Shown: positions 1-8,327 of the stretch, piece by piece
How positions within the stretch are numbered: position 1 is the stretch's first letter
Layout of the letters: each line of letters opens with the position of its first letter
NCBI GenBank assembly: GCA_027083925.1
Contig: JALWMK010000122.1
Coordinates: forward strand, 34,955-98,954
Length of the DNA: 64,000 nucleotides
From: Sedimenticola sp.
GTDB lineage: Bacteria; Pseudomonadota; Gammaproteobacteria; Chromatiales; Chromatiaceae
Reading direction: 5' to 3'
Notes under the pieces: model-generated
What the model saw: the letters and a program-made list of their open reading frames with translations, nothing else
Databases searched by the model: none
What the model was told of the DNA's origin: nothing
Made by a program: the position numbers and the translations under genes

Positions 1-479
1 AGGAGCTGCTCACAGTCGCCCGCGACAATGAACAGCTCAACCAGCGCCTGCACCGGTTGACGCTGAACCTGATCGAGGCGGAAAGCCGGGAAGATGTCCT
101 CGCCATCCTGCAGGATGAATTGCGCGAGCGCTTCAATGCCGACGCCGTGGAACTCAAGCTGTTTTCCACCCGCGAGCTGGAAGAAGCCCGGGTCAGCGAG
201 TCGGGATTGGCCCTGTTCCGCACCTTTATGGACAGCGACAAGCCCACCTGCGGCCCCCTCAAGGCAGACAAGCTCAAAACCCTGTTTGGCGACCAGGCCG
301 GGGAAGAAGGCTCCGCCGCCCTCATCCCCATTCGTACCAGCGACCTTTCCGGTATCCTGGCCATTGGCAGCCAGGACCGGGAACGCTTCCACTCTGGCAA
401 GAGCGTGGACTTCCTGGTGCGCCTTGGGGAATTGGTCAGCCTCAGCCTGCAGGCCATGGATTCCCGCAAAAAGCCATGA
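1..479 (+). CDS. DUF484 family protein, 5' end missing
   Basis: The reading frame is open at the left window edge (codons in phase from base 3), so the N-terminus lies outside. The visible 158 residues start with ELLTVARDNEQLN, which fits the helical heptad-rich N-terminal part of DUF484 proteins, followed by a GAF-like fold ending in SLSLQAMDSRKKP. Its biochemical role is unknown. DUF484 genes typically sit between dapF and xerC in gammaproteobacteria. That matches the 4-bp ATGA overlap with xerC here, which implies translational coupling. Family call is firm from sequence and context; function is not assigned. Confidence 0.85.
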   Translation, partial: ELLTVARDNEQLNQRLHRLTLNLIEAESREDVLAILQDELRERFNADAVELKLFSTRELEEARVSESGLALFRTFMDSDKPTCGPLKADKLKTLFGDQAGEEGSAALIPIRTSDLSGILAIGSQDRERFHSGKSVDFLVRLGELVSLSLQAMDSRKKP

Positions 480-1387
480 GCACTGTCGCCACCAGTGACG
501 ACCCACTGGTGGAAAAATTTCTGCAGCATCTCGCCCTGGAAAGGCGGCTGTCGCCCCGCACCATCGACGCCTATCGCCGGGATCTGGCAGATTTTCTCAA
601 GTGGCATCCGCATCAAGACCGACTGGACTGGAACACGCTGCATCAGTCGGAAATACGCAGCTATGCCGCCCAACGCCACCGCCAGGGACTTTCCGCAAAA
701 AGCCTGCAGCGCCGGCTGGCGGCCCTGCGATCATTTTTCCGCTTCCTCAACAGGGAAGGCCTTGGCCAGCAAAATCCCGCTATCGGGGTTCGTGCGCCCA
801 AGGTGAAACGCAAACTGCCCGCCACCCTGGATGTGGATCAACTCGGCCATTTGCTCGAACTACCTGGCGAAACACCCCTGGATCTGCGCGATCAGGCAAT
901 CATGGAGCTGCTGTATTCTTCCGGCCTGCGCCTGGCGGAGCTGGTCTCCATCGATCTTCACAGCCTTGACCACAATGACGCCATGCTGGAAGTGACCGGC
1001 AAAGGCAGCAAAACTCGCCGCCTACCGGTTGGCCGCAAGGCGCTGGAAGCTGTCGATCAATGGTTAAAGGTACGCGGAGAGCTTGCCGGCGCTGGTGAAA
1101 CAGCACTATTCGTCAGCCAGCGCGGCGGCCGCCTGAGTGCCCGGTCGGTGCAAAGCCGTCTGGCTCTGCGCGCCAGAGAGCAAGGCTCTCCCCGCCATGT
1201 GCATCCCCACATGCTACGCCATTCCTTTGCCAGCCACCTGCTGGAATCCTCCGGTGATTTACGTGCCGTGCAGGAACTGCTGGGTCATACCGATATCAGC
1301 ACCACCCAGATCTATACCCACCTGGATTTCCAACACCTGGCGGAAGTCTACGACCAGGCCCATCCCCGGGCAGGGAAGAAAAAATAG
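476..1387 (+). CDS. xerC: Site-specific tyrosine recombinase XerC
   Basis: 303 aa, the usual XerC length. XerC with XerD resolves chromosome dimers at dif in the cytoplasm. The N-terminal SAM-like core-binding domain covers about residues 8-92 and the catalytic domain about 110-295. The full tyrosine recombinase set is visible: R152 (SGLRLAEL), K176 (GKGSK), H245 and R248 (HPHMLRHS), H271 (LLGH) and the nucleophile Y280 (TTQIYTH). It overlaps the upstream DUF484 gene by 4 bp. In relatives hslVU or similar genes follow; here an anaerobic RNR cassette comes next. Confidence 0.97.
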   Translation: MSTVATSDDPLVEKFLQHLALERRLSPRTIDAYRRDLADFLKWHPHQDRLDWNTLHQSEIRSYAAQRHRQGLSAKSLQRRLAALRSFFRFLNREGLGQQNPAIGVRAPKVKRKLPATLDVDQLGHLLELPGETPLDLRDQAIMELLYSSGLRLAELVSIDLHSLDHNDAMLEVTGKGSKTRRLPVGRKALEAVDQWLKVRGELAGAGETALFVSQRGGRLSARSVQSRLALRAREQGSPRHVHPHMLRHSFASHLLESSGDLRAVQELLGHTDISTTQIYTHLDFQHLAEVYDQAHPRAGKKK

Positions 1388-1471
1388 ACCTCGGCATTTT
1401 CTGCCTACGACACACCATTTTTCTTCCAAAAGGCAAAACCTGACATTCCTCAGCTGAATACCCGCTTTTGT

Positions 1472-1485
1472 TTGACTTGGGTCAA
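1472..1485. promoter_or_regulatory. FNR/Anr-like binding site upstream of nrdD
   Basis: TTGACTTGGGTCAA is a perfect palindrome with half sites TTGAC and GTCAA around a 4-base spacer. This closely matches the FNR/Anr/Dnr consensus TTGAT-N4-ATCAA. It lies upstream of an oxygen-sensitive RNR, a known type of target. A possible -10 (TAATAT, 1518-1523) would place the site near -51, which is not the classical -41.5, so the promoter geometry is uncertain. Confidence 0.55.
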
Positions 1486-1498
1486 CAAACTCTCGTGG

Positions 1499-1541
1499 CA
1501 CAACATTTTGTGGATGCTAATATCTATTAACACTATATGTT
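1499..1541. promoter_or_regulatory. Pair of candidate NrdR-type boxes
   Basis: Two imperfect palindromes, CACAACATTTTGTG (1499-1512) and AACACTATATGTT (1529-1541), have centres about 30 bp apart. NrdR boxes (consensus ACACWATATATWGTGT) normally occur as pairs three helical turns apart in front of RNR genes. The second box matches the left half well and the right half poorly. The assignment is inference from spacing, partial match and the downstream gene. Confidence 0.35.
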
Positions 1542-1543
1542 GA

Positions 1544-1800
1544 CTATAGAGCACCTCTATTAATTCATGATTGGCATCTACGCACATGAGGGCAGCGATA
1601 ACTTCGTCGCCTACAGGGATGTAGGTGAGGGGCGTAAGCTGGGAGCGGAAGCTTTGAAAATCTTGCAAATAGCCTGCTACAAGGTGAATTGCGCTTGCGC
1701 AAGAGAAGGTGCCCTGGGGCATTTGCTGCGATCTTCGCCTTGTTCTCACTGCCCTCATGCACGAATCTGCTCAAACAGAATTAATAGAGGTGCCCTATAG
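1544..1800. mobile_element. MITE-like 257-bp element with long terminal inverted repeats
   Basis: The ends CTATAGAGCACCTCTATTAA... (1544-1566) and its inverse (1778-1800) are 23-bp inverted repeats with a single mismatch. If the repeat proper begins at GAGCACCTC/GGGCACCTC, both ends are flanked by TATA, consistent with a TA or TATA target duplication. No transposase-length frame lies inside, so the element is non-autonomous or an internally deleted IS relic. It sits between the FNR/NrdR-like sites and the nrdD start codon, and would be transcribed as part of the nrdD leader. Confidence 0.75.
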
Positions 1801-1820
1801 CCCGAATCCACCGATTCAGG
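1801..1820. repeat. 20-bp palindromic repeat, copy A
   Basis: CCCGAATCCACCGATTCAGG differs at three positions from copy C (12718-12737). It directly abuts the right end of the inverted-repeat element. It is the most diverged of four copies in the window (the others at 12075, 12718 and 63725), all intergenic. Confidence 0.5.
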
Positions 1821-1840
1821 TATTACTCGAAGAGATTTTC

Positions 1841-3868
1841 ATGTCCACTCCTGCCACAGTTGCCACCCTGCCTGTCAGTCTGCACAAACGCAACGGCCGC
1901 ATTGCCACATTCGACTCGGCAAAGATCCTCTCCGCCATCCACCGTGCCGGGGAAGCCAGCGGCGAGTTCGATCAGACTGAAGCGCAGTTGCTGACCACCC
2001 AGGTCATCAAGATTCTCGCGCATATTCCCGAGTCCGTCCCCGAGGTTGAGCGCATCCAGGACATCGTTGAGCAGGTTCTGATCTCCGCCAACCACTTCGC
2101 CACCGCACGCGCCTATATCGTGTACCGCGAGCAGCACCGGCGCCAGCGTGAAGACAAGAAAACCCTGGTGGATGTTGCTGCATCGATCAACGAGTATCTG
2201 GATCGTGCGGACTGGCGAGTAAGCGCCAATGCCAATCAGGGCTATTCATTGGGGGGATTGATCCTCAACACCTCCGGCAAGGTCATCGCCAACTACTGGC
2301 TGAATCATGTGTATCCACCAGAGGTCGGACAGGCCCACCGCAACGCAGATCTGCATATTCACGATCTGGACATGCTGGCCGGTTACTGCGCCGGGTGGTC
2401 CTTGCGCACCCTGCTGCACGAAGGGCTAAACGGCGTGCCGGGTAAGGTGGAAGCCGGACCGCCAAGGCATATGTCCTCGGCAGTGGGACAGATCGTCAAC
2501 TTCCTCGGCACCTTGCAGAACGAATGGGCAGGCGCCCAGGCATTCAGCTCCTTCGACACTTATATGGCGCCCTTTGTCCGCAAGGACGAACTGAGCTATG
2601 CCGAAGTACGGCAATCGATTCAGGAATTGATTTACAACCTCAATGTGCCCTCCCGCTGGGGCACACAGACCCCTTTCACCAACCTGACTTTTGACTGGGT
2701 CTGCCCTGAGGATCTGCGTGATCAGGTTCCCGTTGTCGGGGGAGAGGAAATGCCCTTCACCTACGGCGAGCTGCAATACGAGATGGATCTGATCAACCGC
2801 GCCTACATCGAGGTAATGACCGCCGGAGACGCCAAGGGTCGGGTATTCACCTTTCCCATCCCCACCTACAATATCACCCCGGATTTTCCCTGGGAAAGCG
2901 AAAATACCGAGCTGCTGTTCGCCATGACGGCGAAATACGGCCTGCCCTATTTCCAGAACTTCCTCAATTCCGAACTCAAGCCCAATATGGTGCGCTCCAT
3001 GTGCTGCCGTCTGCAACTGGATCTGCGCGAGCTGCTCAAGCGCGGCAACGGGCTGTTCGGCTCCGCCGAGCAAACCGGCTCCCTGGGCGTGGTCACCATC
3101 AACTGCGCCCGCCTGGGACACCTTTACCAGGGTGACGAAACCGCGCTGATGGCGCGCCTGGACGAGCTGCTGCAACTGGCCCGCAACAGTCTGGAGATCA
3201 AGCGCAAGATCATTCAGCGCCACATGGATGCCGGGCTTTTCCCCTATACCAAGCGCTACCTGGGCACCCTGCGCAACCACTTCTCCACCATTGGGGTGAA
3301 TGGTATCAATGAAATGATCCGCAACTTCAGCCGGGACGCACACGACATCACGGACGCCTGGGGCAGCGAGTTTGCAGAACAGTTTCTCGATCATATCCGC
3401 GGCCGCATGCTGGAATTTCAGGAAACCACCGGCAACATGTATAACCTGGAGGCCACTCCGGCGGAAGGCACCACCTATCGCTTCGCCAAGGAAGACCGCA
3501 AGCGCTGGCCAGACATCCTGCAGGCGGGCAGCGATGACAAACCCTACTACACCAACAGCTCCCAGCTGCCCGTGGGCTATACCGACGACCCCTTCGAGGC
3601 GCTGGTGAAGCAGGAAACCCTGCAAAGCAAATACACCGGCGGCACCGTGCTGCATCTGTACATGAGCGAACGGCTGTCCAGCGCCGAAACCTGCAAACGC
3701 CTGGTGCGGCGCTCCCTGGGAAACTTCCGCCTGCCCTATATCACCATTACACCCACGTTTTCCATCTGTCCGCAGCACGGCTATCTGGATGGAGAACACG
3801 AATTCTGCCCTCGCTGCGACGAGGAACTGATACAGAAAAAAACCCTACAGGAGAACAACCATGTCTGA
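1841..3868 (+). CDS. nrdD: Anaerobic ribonucleoside-triphosphate reductase NrdD, main chain without glycyl-radical tail
   Basis: 675 aa from the ATG at 1841 (weak GAAGAGA ribosome site). The frame is open upstream only through the mobile element. Class III RNR reduces NTPs to dNTPs without oxygen. An ATP-cone (about residues 8-100, starting SLHKRNGRIATFD) precedes the RNR barrel, and a C-terminal zinc-site motif (CPQHGYLDGEHEFCPRCDEE) lies near the end. The chain stops about 16 residues after this motif and lacks the RVxGY glycyl-radical loop that normally follows. That loop is encoded by the next, 8-bp-overlapping ORF. The two products together would make one functional subunit. Confidence 0.93.
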   Translation: MSTPATVATLPVSLHKRNGRIATFDSAKILSAIHRAGEASGEFDQTEAQLLTTQVIKILAHIPESVPEVERIQDIVEQVLISANHFATARAYIVYREQHRRQREDKKTLVDVAASINEYLDRADWRVSANANQGYSLGGLILNTSGKVIANYWLNHVYPPEVGQAHRNADLHIHDLDMLAGYCAGWSLRTLLHEGLNGVPGKVEAGPPRHMSSAVGQIVNFLGTLQNEWAGAQAFSSFDTYMAPFVRKDELSYAEVRQSIQELIYNLNVPSRWGTQTPFTNLTFDWVCPEDLRDQVPVVGGEEMPFTYGELQYEMDLINRAYIEVMTAGDAKGRVFTFPIPTYNITPDFPWESENTELLFAMTAKYGLPYFQNFLNSELKPNMVRSMCCRLQLDLRELLKRGNGLFGSAEQTGSLGVVTINCARLGHLYQGDETALMARLDELLQLARNSLEIKRKIIQRHMDAGLFPYTKRYLGTLRNHFSTIGVNGINEMIRNFSRDAHDITDAWGSEFAEQFLDHIRGRMLEFQETTGNMYNLEATPAEGTTYRFAKEDRKRWPDILQAGSDDKPYYTNSSQLPVGYTDDPFEALVKQETLQSKYTGGTVLHLYMSERLSSAETCKRLVRRSLGNFRLPYITITPTFSICPQHGYLDGEHEFCPRCDEELIQKKTLQENNHV

Positions 3869-4025
3869 GCAGAACATCCCACTCAAAGACGAAGAACGCA
3901 CCCGCTGCGAAATCTGGACCCGGGTGATGGGCTATCACCGCCCGGTAACTTCTTTCAACCCCGGCAAGCAAGCCGAATACAGCGAACGCAGGAACTTTGA
4001 AGAATGCCACATGCCTTGCGAATAG
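3861..4025 (+). CDS. Separate glycyl-radical domain of class III RNR (54 aa)
   Basis: This short ORF encodes MSEQNIPLKDEERTRCEIWT followed by RVMGYHRPVTSFNPGKQAEY and ends FEECHMPCE. RVMGYHRPV...N.GK..EY..R is the C-terminal glycyl-radical signature of NrdD, with G24 as the predicted radical site. An AGGAG ribosome site (3849-3853) lies 7 nt before the ATG, so independent translation is likely. It overlaps nrdD by 8 bp and nrdG by 22 bp. By analogy with GrcA/YfiD, which is a separate glycyl-radical domain able to complete damaged pyruvate formate-lyase, the peptide could assemble with the NrdD main chain. Ribosomal frameshifting is an alternative, but the dedicated ribosome site argues against it. 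Confidence 0.85.
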   Translation: MSEQNIPLKDEERTRCEIWTRVMGYHRPVTSFNPGKQAEYSERRNFEECHMPCE

Positions 4026-4588
4026 GCGGTTTCGTTCCCTTCACCAGCATCGACTATCCGCAGCACCTGTCCGCTGTCGTATTCTGCCAGGGTTGCCCCT
4101 GGCGCTGCGGCTATTGCCACAACCAGCACCTGCTGACTTCCCGGACAACAGGGCTGCTGGGTTGGCGCAACATCCTGAAAAAACTGCACCAGCGCCAGAA
4201 ATTTCTGGACGCGGTGGTTTTCAGCGGTGGAGAGCCCACCCTGCAAAAATCACTGCATACCGCCATGGAACAGGTCAGGGCCATGGGTTTCAAGGTTGGC
4301 TTGCACACCGCTGGCTGCTACCCGGATCGCCTGAAAAGCCTGCTGCCCCTGGTGGACTGGGTGGGGCTGGACATCAAGGACCTGCCGGAAAACTACTCCG
4401 CGCTCACAGGAGCAGGTGGCAGCGGTGAGCGGGCCTGGGAAAGCCTGGACATCCTGCTAAGCACAGACATTCCGCTGCAAGTACGCACCACCTTGCACCC
4501 CGGTATGGAAAAAGCGCAAATCGCCCAGTTGTGCACACATCTCTCCCGGGTGGGGGTGACCGATCACCGCCTGCAAGCCTGCCATTGA
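4004..4588 (+). CDS. nrdG: Anaerobic RNR activating protein NrdG (radical SAM)
   Basis: 194 aa. NrdG uses S-adenosylmethionine and a [4Fe-4S] cluster to generate the glycyl radical on NrdD. The radical-SAM cysteine motif CPWRCGYC (CxxxCxxC) lies near residue 32, followed by FSGGEPTLQ. The start overlaps the preceding glycyl-radical ORF. The protein is somewhat short and ends LQACH, where relatives usually finish with a CxDP-type tail. A one-base shift here would read IDPATK before the next stop, so a small C-terminal frameshift is possible, though it would affect only a few residues. Confidence 0.92.
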   Translation: MPHALRIGGFVPFTSIDYPQHLSAVVFCQGCPWRCGYCHNQHLLTSRTTGLLGWRNILKKLHQRQKFLDAVVFSGGEPTLQKSLHTAMEQVRAMGFKVGLHTAGCYPDRLKSLLPLVDWVGLDIKDLPENYSALTGAGGSGERAWESLDILLSTDIPLQVRTTLHPGMEKAQIAQLCTHLSRVGVTDHRLQACH

Positions 4589-5012
4589 CCCGGCCACCAA
4601 ATAGATCATCCTCAGCGCTTCAAACAGGACGCGTATCAAGACGTGGCGCAACGGCGAGCAATTGTCCAGGGCGCTGAAAGCCATTCCACTCCGGCTCCTT
4701 TTCCCATAACCGGCAAGCCCGGAAATTGCACCAGGATGTGGAATTTTCCCTGAGAAATTCTTGTTCAATGGCTTGAGGCTGTTTGGGCAAGCGGGACAAG
4801 AAGATCCAGGGAAAAACCACAGCACGAGGCTTGGTAACGCTTTGTATTTTTCTAATGTATGCATAACCCAATGTATTGTATTGGGTTATTGAAGAAAATC
4901 AGCAGCCTGGTGCAATTTTCGGGCAAGCTCGCCCCCGAGCCGGAGTTTCTATGCCGGTCCCGTTCGAATCAGGTAAAATCAGCAGTTTCCCCCTAACAGC
5001 AGATTTCACACA
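4589..5012. other. Intergenic region nrdG-hslV
   Basis: No convincing gene is visible in these 424 bases. The frames that are open have no recognisable family features. The only clear structure is the perfect palindrome at 4863-4889. I found neither a good sigma-32 promoter nor a canonical sigma-70 promoter for hslV, though TAAAAT at 4974-4979 could be a -10 element. Confidence 0.5.
4863..4889. promoter_or_regulatory. Perfect inverted repeat upstream of hslV
   Basis: ATAACCCAAT (4863-4872) and ATTGGGTTAT (4880-4889) form a perfect 10-bp stem around a 7-base loop. The stem is AT-rich and no T-run follows, so an operator is at least as likely as a terminator for nrdG. No regulator is identified. 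Confidence 0.4.
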
Positions 5013-5555
5013 GTGGAACAGTTCAGAGGCACTACCATTCTTTCTGTACGGCGCAACGGCATGGTCGTTATCGGCGGCGACGGCCAGGTATCCATGGGCA
5101 ACACGGTAATGAAAGGCAATGCCCGCAAGGTGCGGCGGCTGTACAAAAAACAGGTGATTGCAGGTTTTGCCGGGGCAACCGCCGATGCCTTCACCCTGTT
5201 CGAACGCTTCGAGGGCAAGCTGGAGAAGCACTCCGGACATCTGGTGCGCGCCGCCGTGGAGCTGGCCAAGGACTGGCGCACCGACCGCATGCTGCGCCGC
5301 CTGGAGGCCCTGCTTTGCGTAGCAGACAAGGAAGCCTCCCTGATCCTTACCGGCAACGGTGACGTAATCGAGCCAGAGAACGATCTCATGGCTATCGGTT
5401 CCGGTGGCCCCTTTGCCCAATCTGCGGCCCTGGCGCTACTGGAGAACACCGAGCTTCCCGCCCGGGAGATCGTGGAAAAGGGCCTGGCCATCGCCGCTGA
5501 CATCTGCGTCTACACCAACCACAACCGCGTCATCGAAGAACTGGAAACCAAATAA
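5013..5555 (+). CDS. hslV: ATP-dependent protease HslVU, peptidase subunit HslV
   Basis: 180 aa from a GTG start, chosen because it places the propeptide MEQFRG immediately before the catalytic Thr (T7) of the mature sequence [10 protein letters not shown]. HslV forms a double hexameric ring of N-terminal-threonine peptidases that works with the HslU unfoldase in cytoplasmic protein quality control. The length is typical. No strong ribosome site precedes the GTG. The TAATG junction overlaps hslU by one base, so the two are translationally coupled. Confidence 0.97.
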   Translation: MEQFRGTTILSVRRNGMVVIGGDGQVSMGNTVMKGNARKVRRLYKKQVIAGFAGATADAFTLFERFEGKLEKHSGHLVRAAVELAKDWRTDRMLRRLEALLCVADKEASLILTGNGDVIEPENDLMAIGSGGPFAQSAALALLENTELPAREIVEKGLAIAADICVYTNHNRVIEELETK

Positions 5556-6895
5556 TGTCCCAGACCACCCCCCAGGAAATTGTAAAGGAACTCAACAAAC
5601 ATATTGTCGGCCAGGATCAGGCCAAACGCGCTGTCGCCATTGCCCTGCGCAATCGCTGGCGGCGCACCCGCGTGGATGAAGCGCTACGCGACGAGATCAC
5701 CCCCAAGAACATCCTCATGATCGGCCCCACCGGCGTGGGCAAGACCGAAATCGCCCGCCGCCTCGCCCGCCTCGCCAACGCTCCATTTCTGAAAGTAGAA
5801 GCCACCAAATTCACCGAAGTAGGCTATGTTGGCCGCGAGGTGGATTCCATCATCCGTGATCTTGCAGATGCTGCGGTGAATATGGTCAAGGAACAGGAGT
5901 TGGCCAAGGTGCAGGATGAGGCCGCCATTGCTGCGGAAGAGCGGATATTGGACATTTTGCTCCCCCCTCCCAGAACCAGCGACTGGGAGGAAGACGCCAA
6001 TCCGGAGCCGCCACCAGCATCGGCCACCCGTGAGAAATTCCGCAGCAAGCTGCGCAACGGCGATCTGGACAACAAGGAAATCGAGGTGGATCTGAGCGAG
6101 AATCCCATCGGCGTGGAAATCATGGCTCCTCCCGGCATGGAGGAAATGACCAGCCAGCTGCAAAGCATGTTCCAGAACATGGGTTCGGGGCGCACCAGCA
6201 AGCGCAAGCTGCGCATCAAGGATGCGATCAAACTGCTACGCGACGAGGAAGCCGGCAAACGCATCAACCACGAAGACCTGAAGCTGCGCGCCATCGAAAT
6301 GGTGGAGCAGCAAGGCATCGTATTTCTGGACGAGCTGGACAAGGTGACCAGCCGCACCGACCACAGCGGTGCAGACGTATCCCGGGAAGGGGTGCAGCGC
6401 GACTTGCTGCCCCTGGTGGAAGGCTGCAGTGTCTCCACCAAACATGGCATGGTCAAGACGGATCACATCCTGTTTATCGCCTCCGGGGCATTTCACTTGT
6501 CCAAACCTTCGGATCTGATCCCCGAACTCCAGGGGCGCCTGCCCATCCGGGTGGAGCTGTCCGCCCTCAGCGCCAAAGACTTTATCCGCATTCTCACCGA
6601 ACCGGATGCATCGCTTACCGAGCAATACAGCGCCCTGATGGCAACCGAGGGAGTGCAGCTGAGCTTTGACGATTCCGGCATCCAGCGCATCGCACAGATC
6701 GCCTGGGAGGTAAACGAGCGCACGGAAAACATCGGCGCCCGGCGCCTGCATACGGTGATGGAGCGGCTGCTGGAGGAAGTGTCCTTCGAAGCTTCCACCC
6801 TGCAGGGACAAAGCAGGGTGGTGGATGCGGCCTATGTGGATGCACATCTGGGAGAACTGGCGGACAATGAAGACCTGACGCGGTTTATTCTGTAG
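5555..6895 (+). CDS. hslU: ATP-dependent protease HslVU, ATPase subunit HslU
   Basis: 446 aa. AAA+ unfoldase that feeds substrates into HslV. Visible features are Walker A GPTGVGKT (57-64), the pore motif GYVG (90-93), an intermediate I-domain of about residues 110-240 with acidic and proline-rich segments, and Walker B IVFLDE (255-260). The C-terminus ends in LTRFIL, which fits the conserved tail that docks into HslV. It is followed by a short hairpin (6908-6923). Confidence 0.98.
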   Translation: MSQTTPQEIVKELNKHIVGQDQAKRAVAIALRNRWRRTRVDEALRDEITPKNILMIGPTGVGKTEIARRLARLANAPFLKVEATKFTEVGYVGREVDSIIRDLADAAVNMVKEQELAKVQDEAAIAAEERILDILLPPPRTSDWEEDANPEPPPASATREKFRSKLRNGDLDNKEIEVDLSENPIGVEIMAPPGMEEMTSQLQSMFQNMGSGRTSKRKLRIKDAIKLLRDEEAGKRINHEDLKLRAIEMVEQQGIVFLDELDKVTSRTDHSGADVSREGVQRDLLPLVEGCSVSTKHGMVKTDHILFIASGAFHLSKPSDLIPELQGRLPIRVELSALSAKDFIRILTEPDASLTEQYSALMATEGVQLSFDDSGIQRIAQIAWEVNERTENIGARRLHTVMERLLEEVSFEASTLQGQSRVVDAAYVDAHLGELADNEDLTRFIL

Positions 6896-6907
6896 CCCGA
6901 AGAAACC

Positions 6908-6923
6908 CGGGTATCTGTACCCG
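6908..6923 (+). terminator. Short hairpin after hslU
   Basis: CGGGTA and TACCCG form a perfect 6-bp stem with a TCTG loop 12 bases after the hslU stop codon. Only TTCACC follows, so it is at best a weak terminator or mRNA 3'-end stabiliser. Confidence 0.3.
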
Positions 6924-6986
6924 TTCACCAGCCATCAAGTGAGGCATAATCGCCTGCTGCATTATTTTACTGAGGAATGACTGAAG

Positions 6987-7355
6987 ATGTCTCACCCCAC
7001 ACCAACAGAACTGAACCTGCACCGCATCTCGCGGGTGCTGGAAGTCAGCTTCGATGATGGATCCAGCTTCAAGCTGCCGGCAGAATACCTGCGTGCCTTC
7101 TCGCCTTCCGCCGAGGTCATGGGGCATGGCCCCGGACAACGCAAGGTTCCTGTGGGCATCGAAAAAGTCAATATCGACCAGATTGAACCTGTGGGCAACT
7201 ACGCCATCGTGCTGCACTTTGATGACGAACACAACACCGGCATTTACTCCTGGGAAACCCTGTATAATCTCGGCAGGAATTACGATCAATACTGGCAACA
7301 GTATCTGGACGAACTGAAAGACGTGGGCTACGAACGCAGGGATCCTGCTTCCTGA
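6987..7355 (+). CDS. DUF971 domain protein (gamma-butyrobetaine hydroxylase-like N-terminal domain)
   Basis: 122 aa consisting of a single DUF971 domain, the small fold also found at the N-terminus of gamma-butyrobetaine hydroxylases. Typical stretches are LEVSFDDGSSFKLPAEYLR near residue 18 and NTGIYSWETLYNLG near residue 87. There is no dioxygenase domain. The stand-alone protein has no established function; links to iron-sulfur biology have been suggested for related domains. Its position between hslU and ubiE is common in gammaproteobacteria. A GAGGAATGA ribosome region precedes the ATG. Confidence 0.88.
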   Translation: MSHPTPTELNLHRISRVLEVSFDDGSSFKLPAEYLRAFSPSAEVMGHGPGQRKVPVGIEKVNIDQIEPVGNYAIVLHFDDEHNTGIYSWETLYNLGRNYDQYWQQYLDELKDVGYERRDPAS

Positions 7356-7398
7356 GTCTTTGATTGCTTGGTGCATTACGATACATCCCAGTATCATG

Positions 7399-7467
7399 GT
7401 CATTACGGCACAAGCTGGAATCCATACGCACCAGGAACTCTGGATCCCGGCCTGCGCCGGGATGACG
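7399..7467. repeat. Dispersed hairpin repeat of the GTCATTCCCGCG...GGGAATGACG type, copy 1
   Basis: The segment begins GTCATTACGGCACAAGCTGG and ends in a GGATCCCGGCCTGCGCCGGG hairpin followed by ATGACGG. When translated it gives the well-known spurious VIPAQAGIQ...WIPACAVMT pattern seen in many proteobacterial genomes. It is an intergenic repeat between the DUF971 gene and ubiE, with a second, more diverged copy after ubiE. Confidence 0.65.
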
Positions 7468-7530
7468 GCAAACCATTTGGACTTGACTTCCTTGATGCTT
7501 CGGGTCTGATTAGAAAGGTATCCAGCGCAA

Positions 7531-8286
7531 ATGAGCAATAATCAGAACAACAGCACCCATTTCGGCTACAAAACCGTCGCCGCCGATAAAAAAGCCGAGC
7601 TGGTGCGGGGCGTGTTCGATTCCGTAGCCTCACGCTATGACCTGATGAATGACCTCATGTCCATGGGCGTCCACCGTTTGTGGAAGCGGTTTGCGGTAGA
7701 GTTGTCCGGGGTGCGCGCCGGCCAGCAGGTGCTGGATCTGGCTTCGGGAACCGGTGATCTGGCCGACCGCTTCGCCGGGCTGGTGGGGCCGGAAGGGCTG
7801 GTGGTGATGACCGATATCAATGCCAATATGCTGGTAACCGGAAGGGATCGCATGGCAGATCGTGGGCACGCCGGCAACCTCAGCTACGCCCAGGTGAATG
7901 CAGAGGCGCTGCCCTTTCCTGACAACAGCTTCGACTGCATCACCATCGGCTTCGGCCTGCGCAATGTCACCGACAAACAGAAGGCGCTGCGCGCCATGTA
8001 TCAGGCACTCAAACCCGGCGGCCGCGCACTGGTGCTGGAATTTTCCAAACCCGTCATCAAGCCGCTGGAAAAAATCTACGACCTGTATTCCTTCAGCCTG
8101 CTGCCCAAGATCGGCAAGCTGGTCACTCATGATGAAGACAGTTACCGCTACCTGGCCGAGTCCATCCGCATGCATCCCAACCAGGAAACCCTGCGTGAAA
8201 TGATGGAGCAGGCGGGCTTTGAAAACTGCGACTACCACAACCTTACCGGCGGCATCGTTGCCGTGCACCGCGGCTTCAAACTCTAG
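7531..8286 (+). CDS. ubiE: Demethylmenaquinone/2-methoxy-6-polyprenylbenzoquinol C-methyltransferase UbiE
   Basis: 251 aa, SAM-dependent class I methyltransferase acting in ubiquinone (and menaquinone, if made) synthesis. The FGYKTV start, the glycine-rich SAM motif [12 protein letters not shown] (67-78), a post-motif MTDINANML and [13 protein letters not shown] are all characteristic. It begins a ubiE-ubiJ-ubiB group, the standard arrangement for aerobic quinone synthesis, although a repeat separates it from ubiJ. Confidence 0.97.
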   Translation: MSNNQNNSTHFGYKTVAADKKAELVRGVFDSVASRYDLMNDLMSMGVHRLWKRFAVELSGVRAGQQVLDLASGTGDLADRFAGLVGPEGLVVMTDINANMLVTGRDRMADRGHAGNLSYAQVNAEALPFPDNSFDCITIGFGLRNVTDKQKALRAMYQALKPGGRALVLEFSKPVIKPLEKIYDLYSFSLLPKIGKLVTHDEDSYRYLAESIRMHPNQETLREMMEQAGFENCDYHNLTGGIVAVHRGFKL

Positions 8287-8327
8287 AGGATTTACCATGA
8301 ATCGCCGAGACGATGTTGGGGAATCCT

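Noticed and set aside
1567..1800. 77-codon frame inside the inverted-repeat element
   Set aside because: No similarity to a transposase that I can recognise, and it ends inside the terminal repeat. The element looks non-coding.
4457..4864. 135-codon minus-strand frame between nrdG and hslV
   Set aside because: It overlaps the nrdG coding sequence, starts in the palindrome and has no recognisable domain or ribosome site.
5013..5555. Sigma-32 heat-shock promoter for hslVU
   Set aside because: No CTTGAA with a correctly spaced CCCCAT-type -10 element was found upstream.
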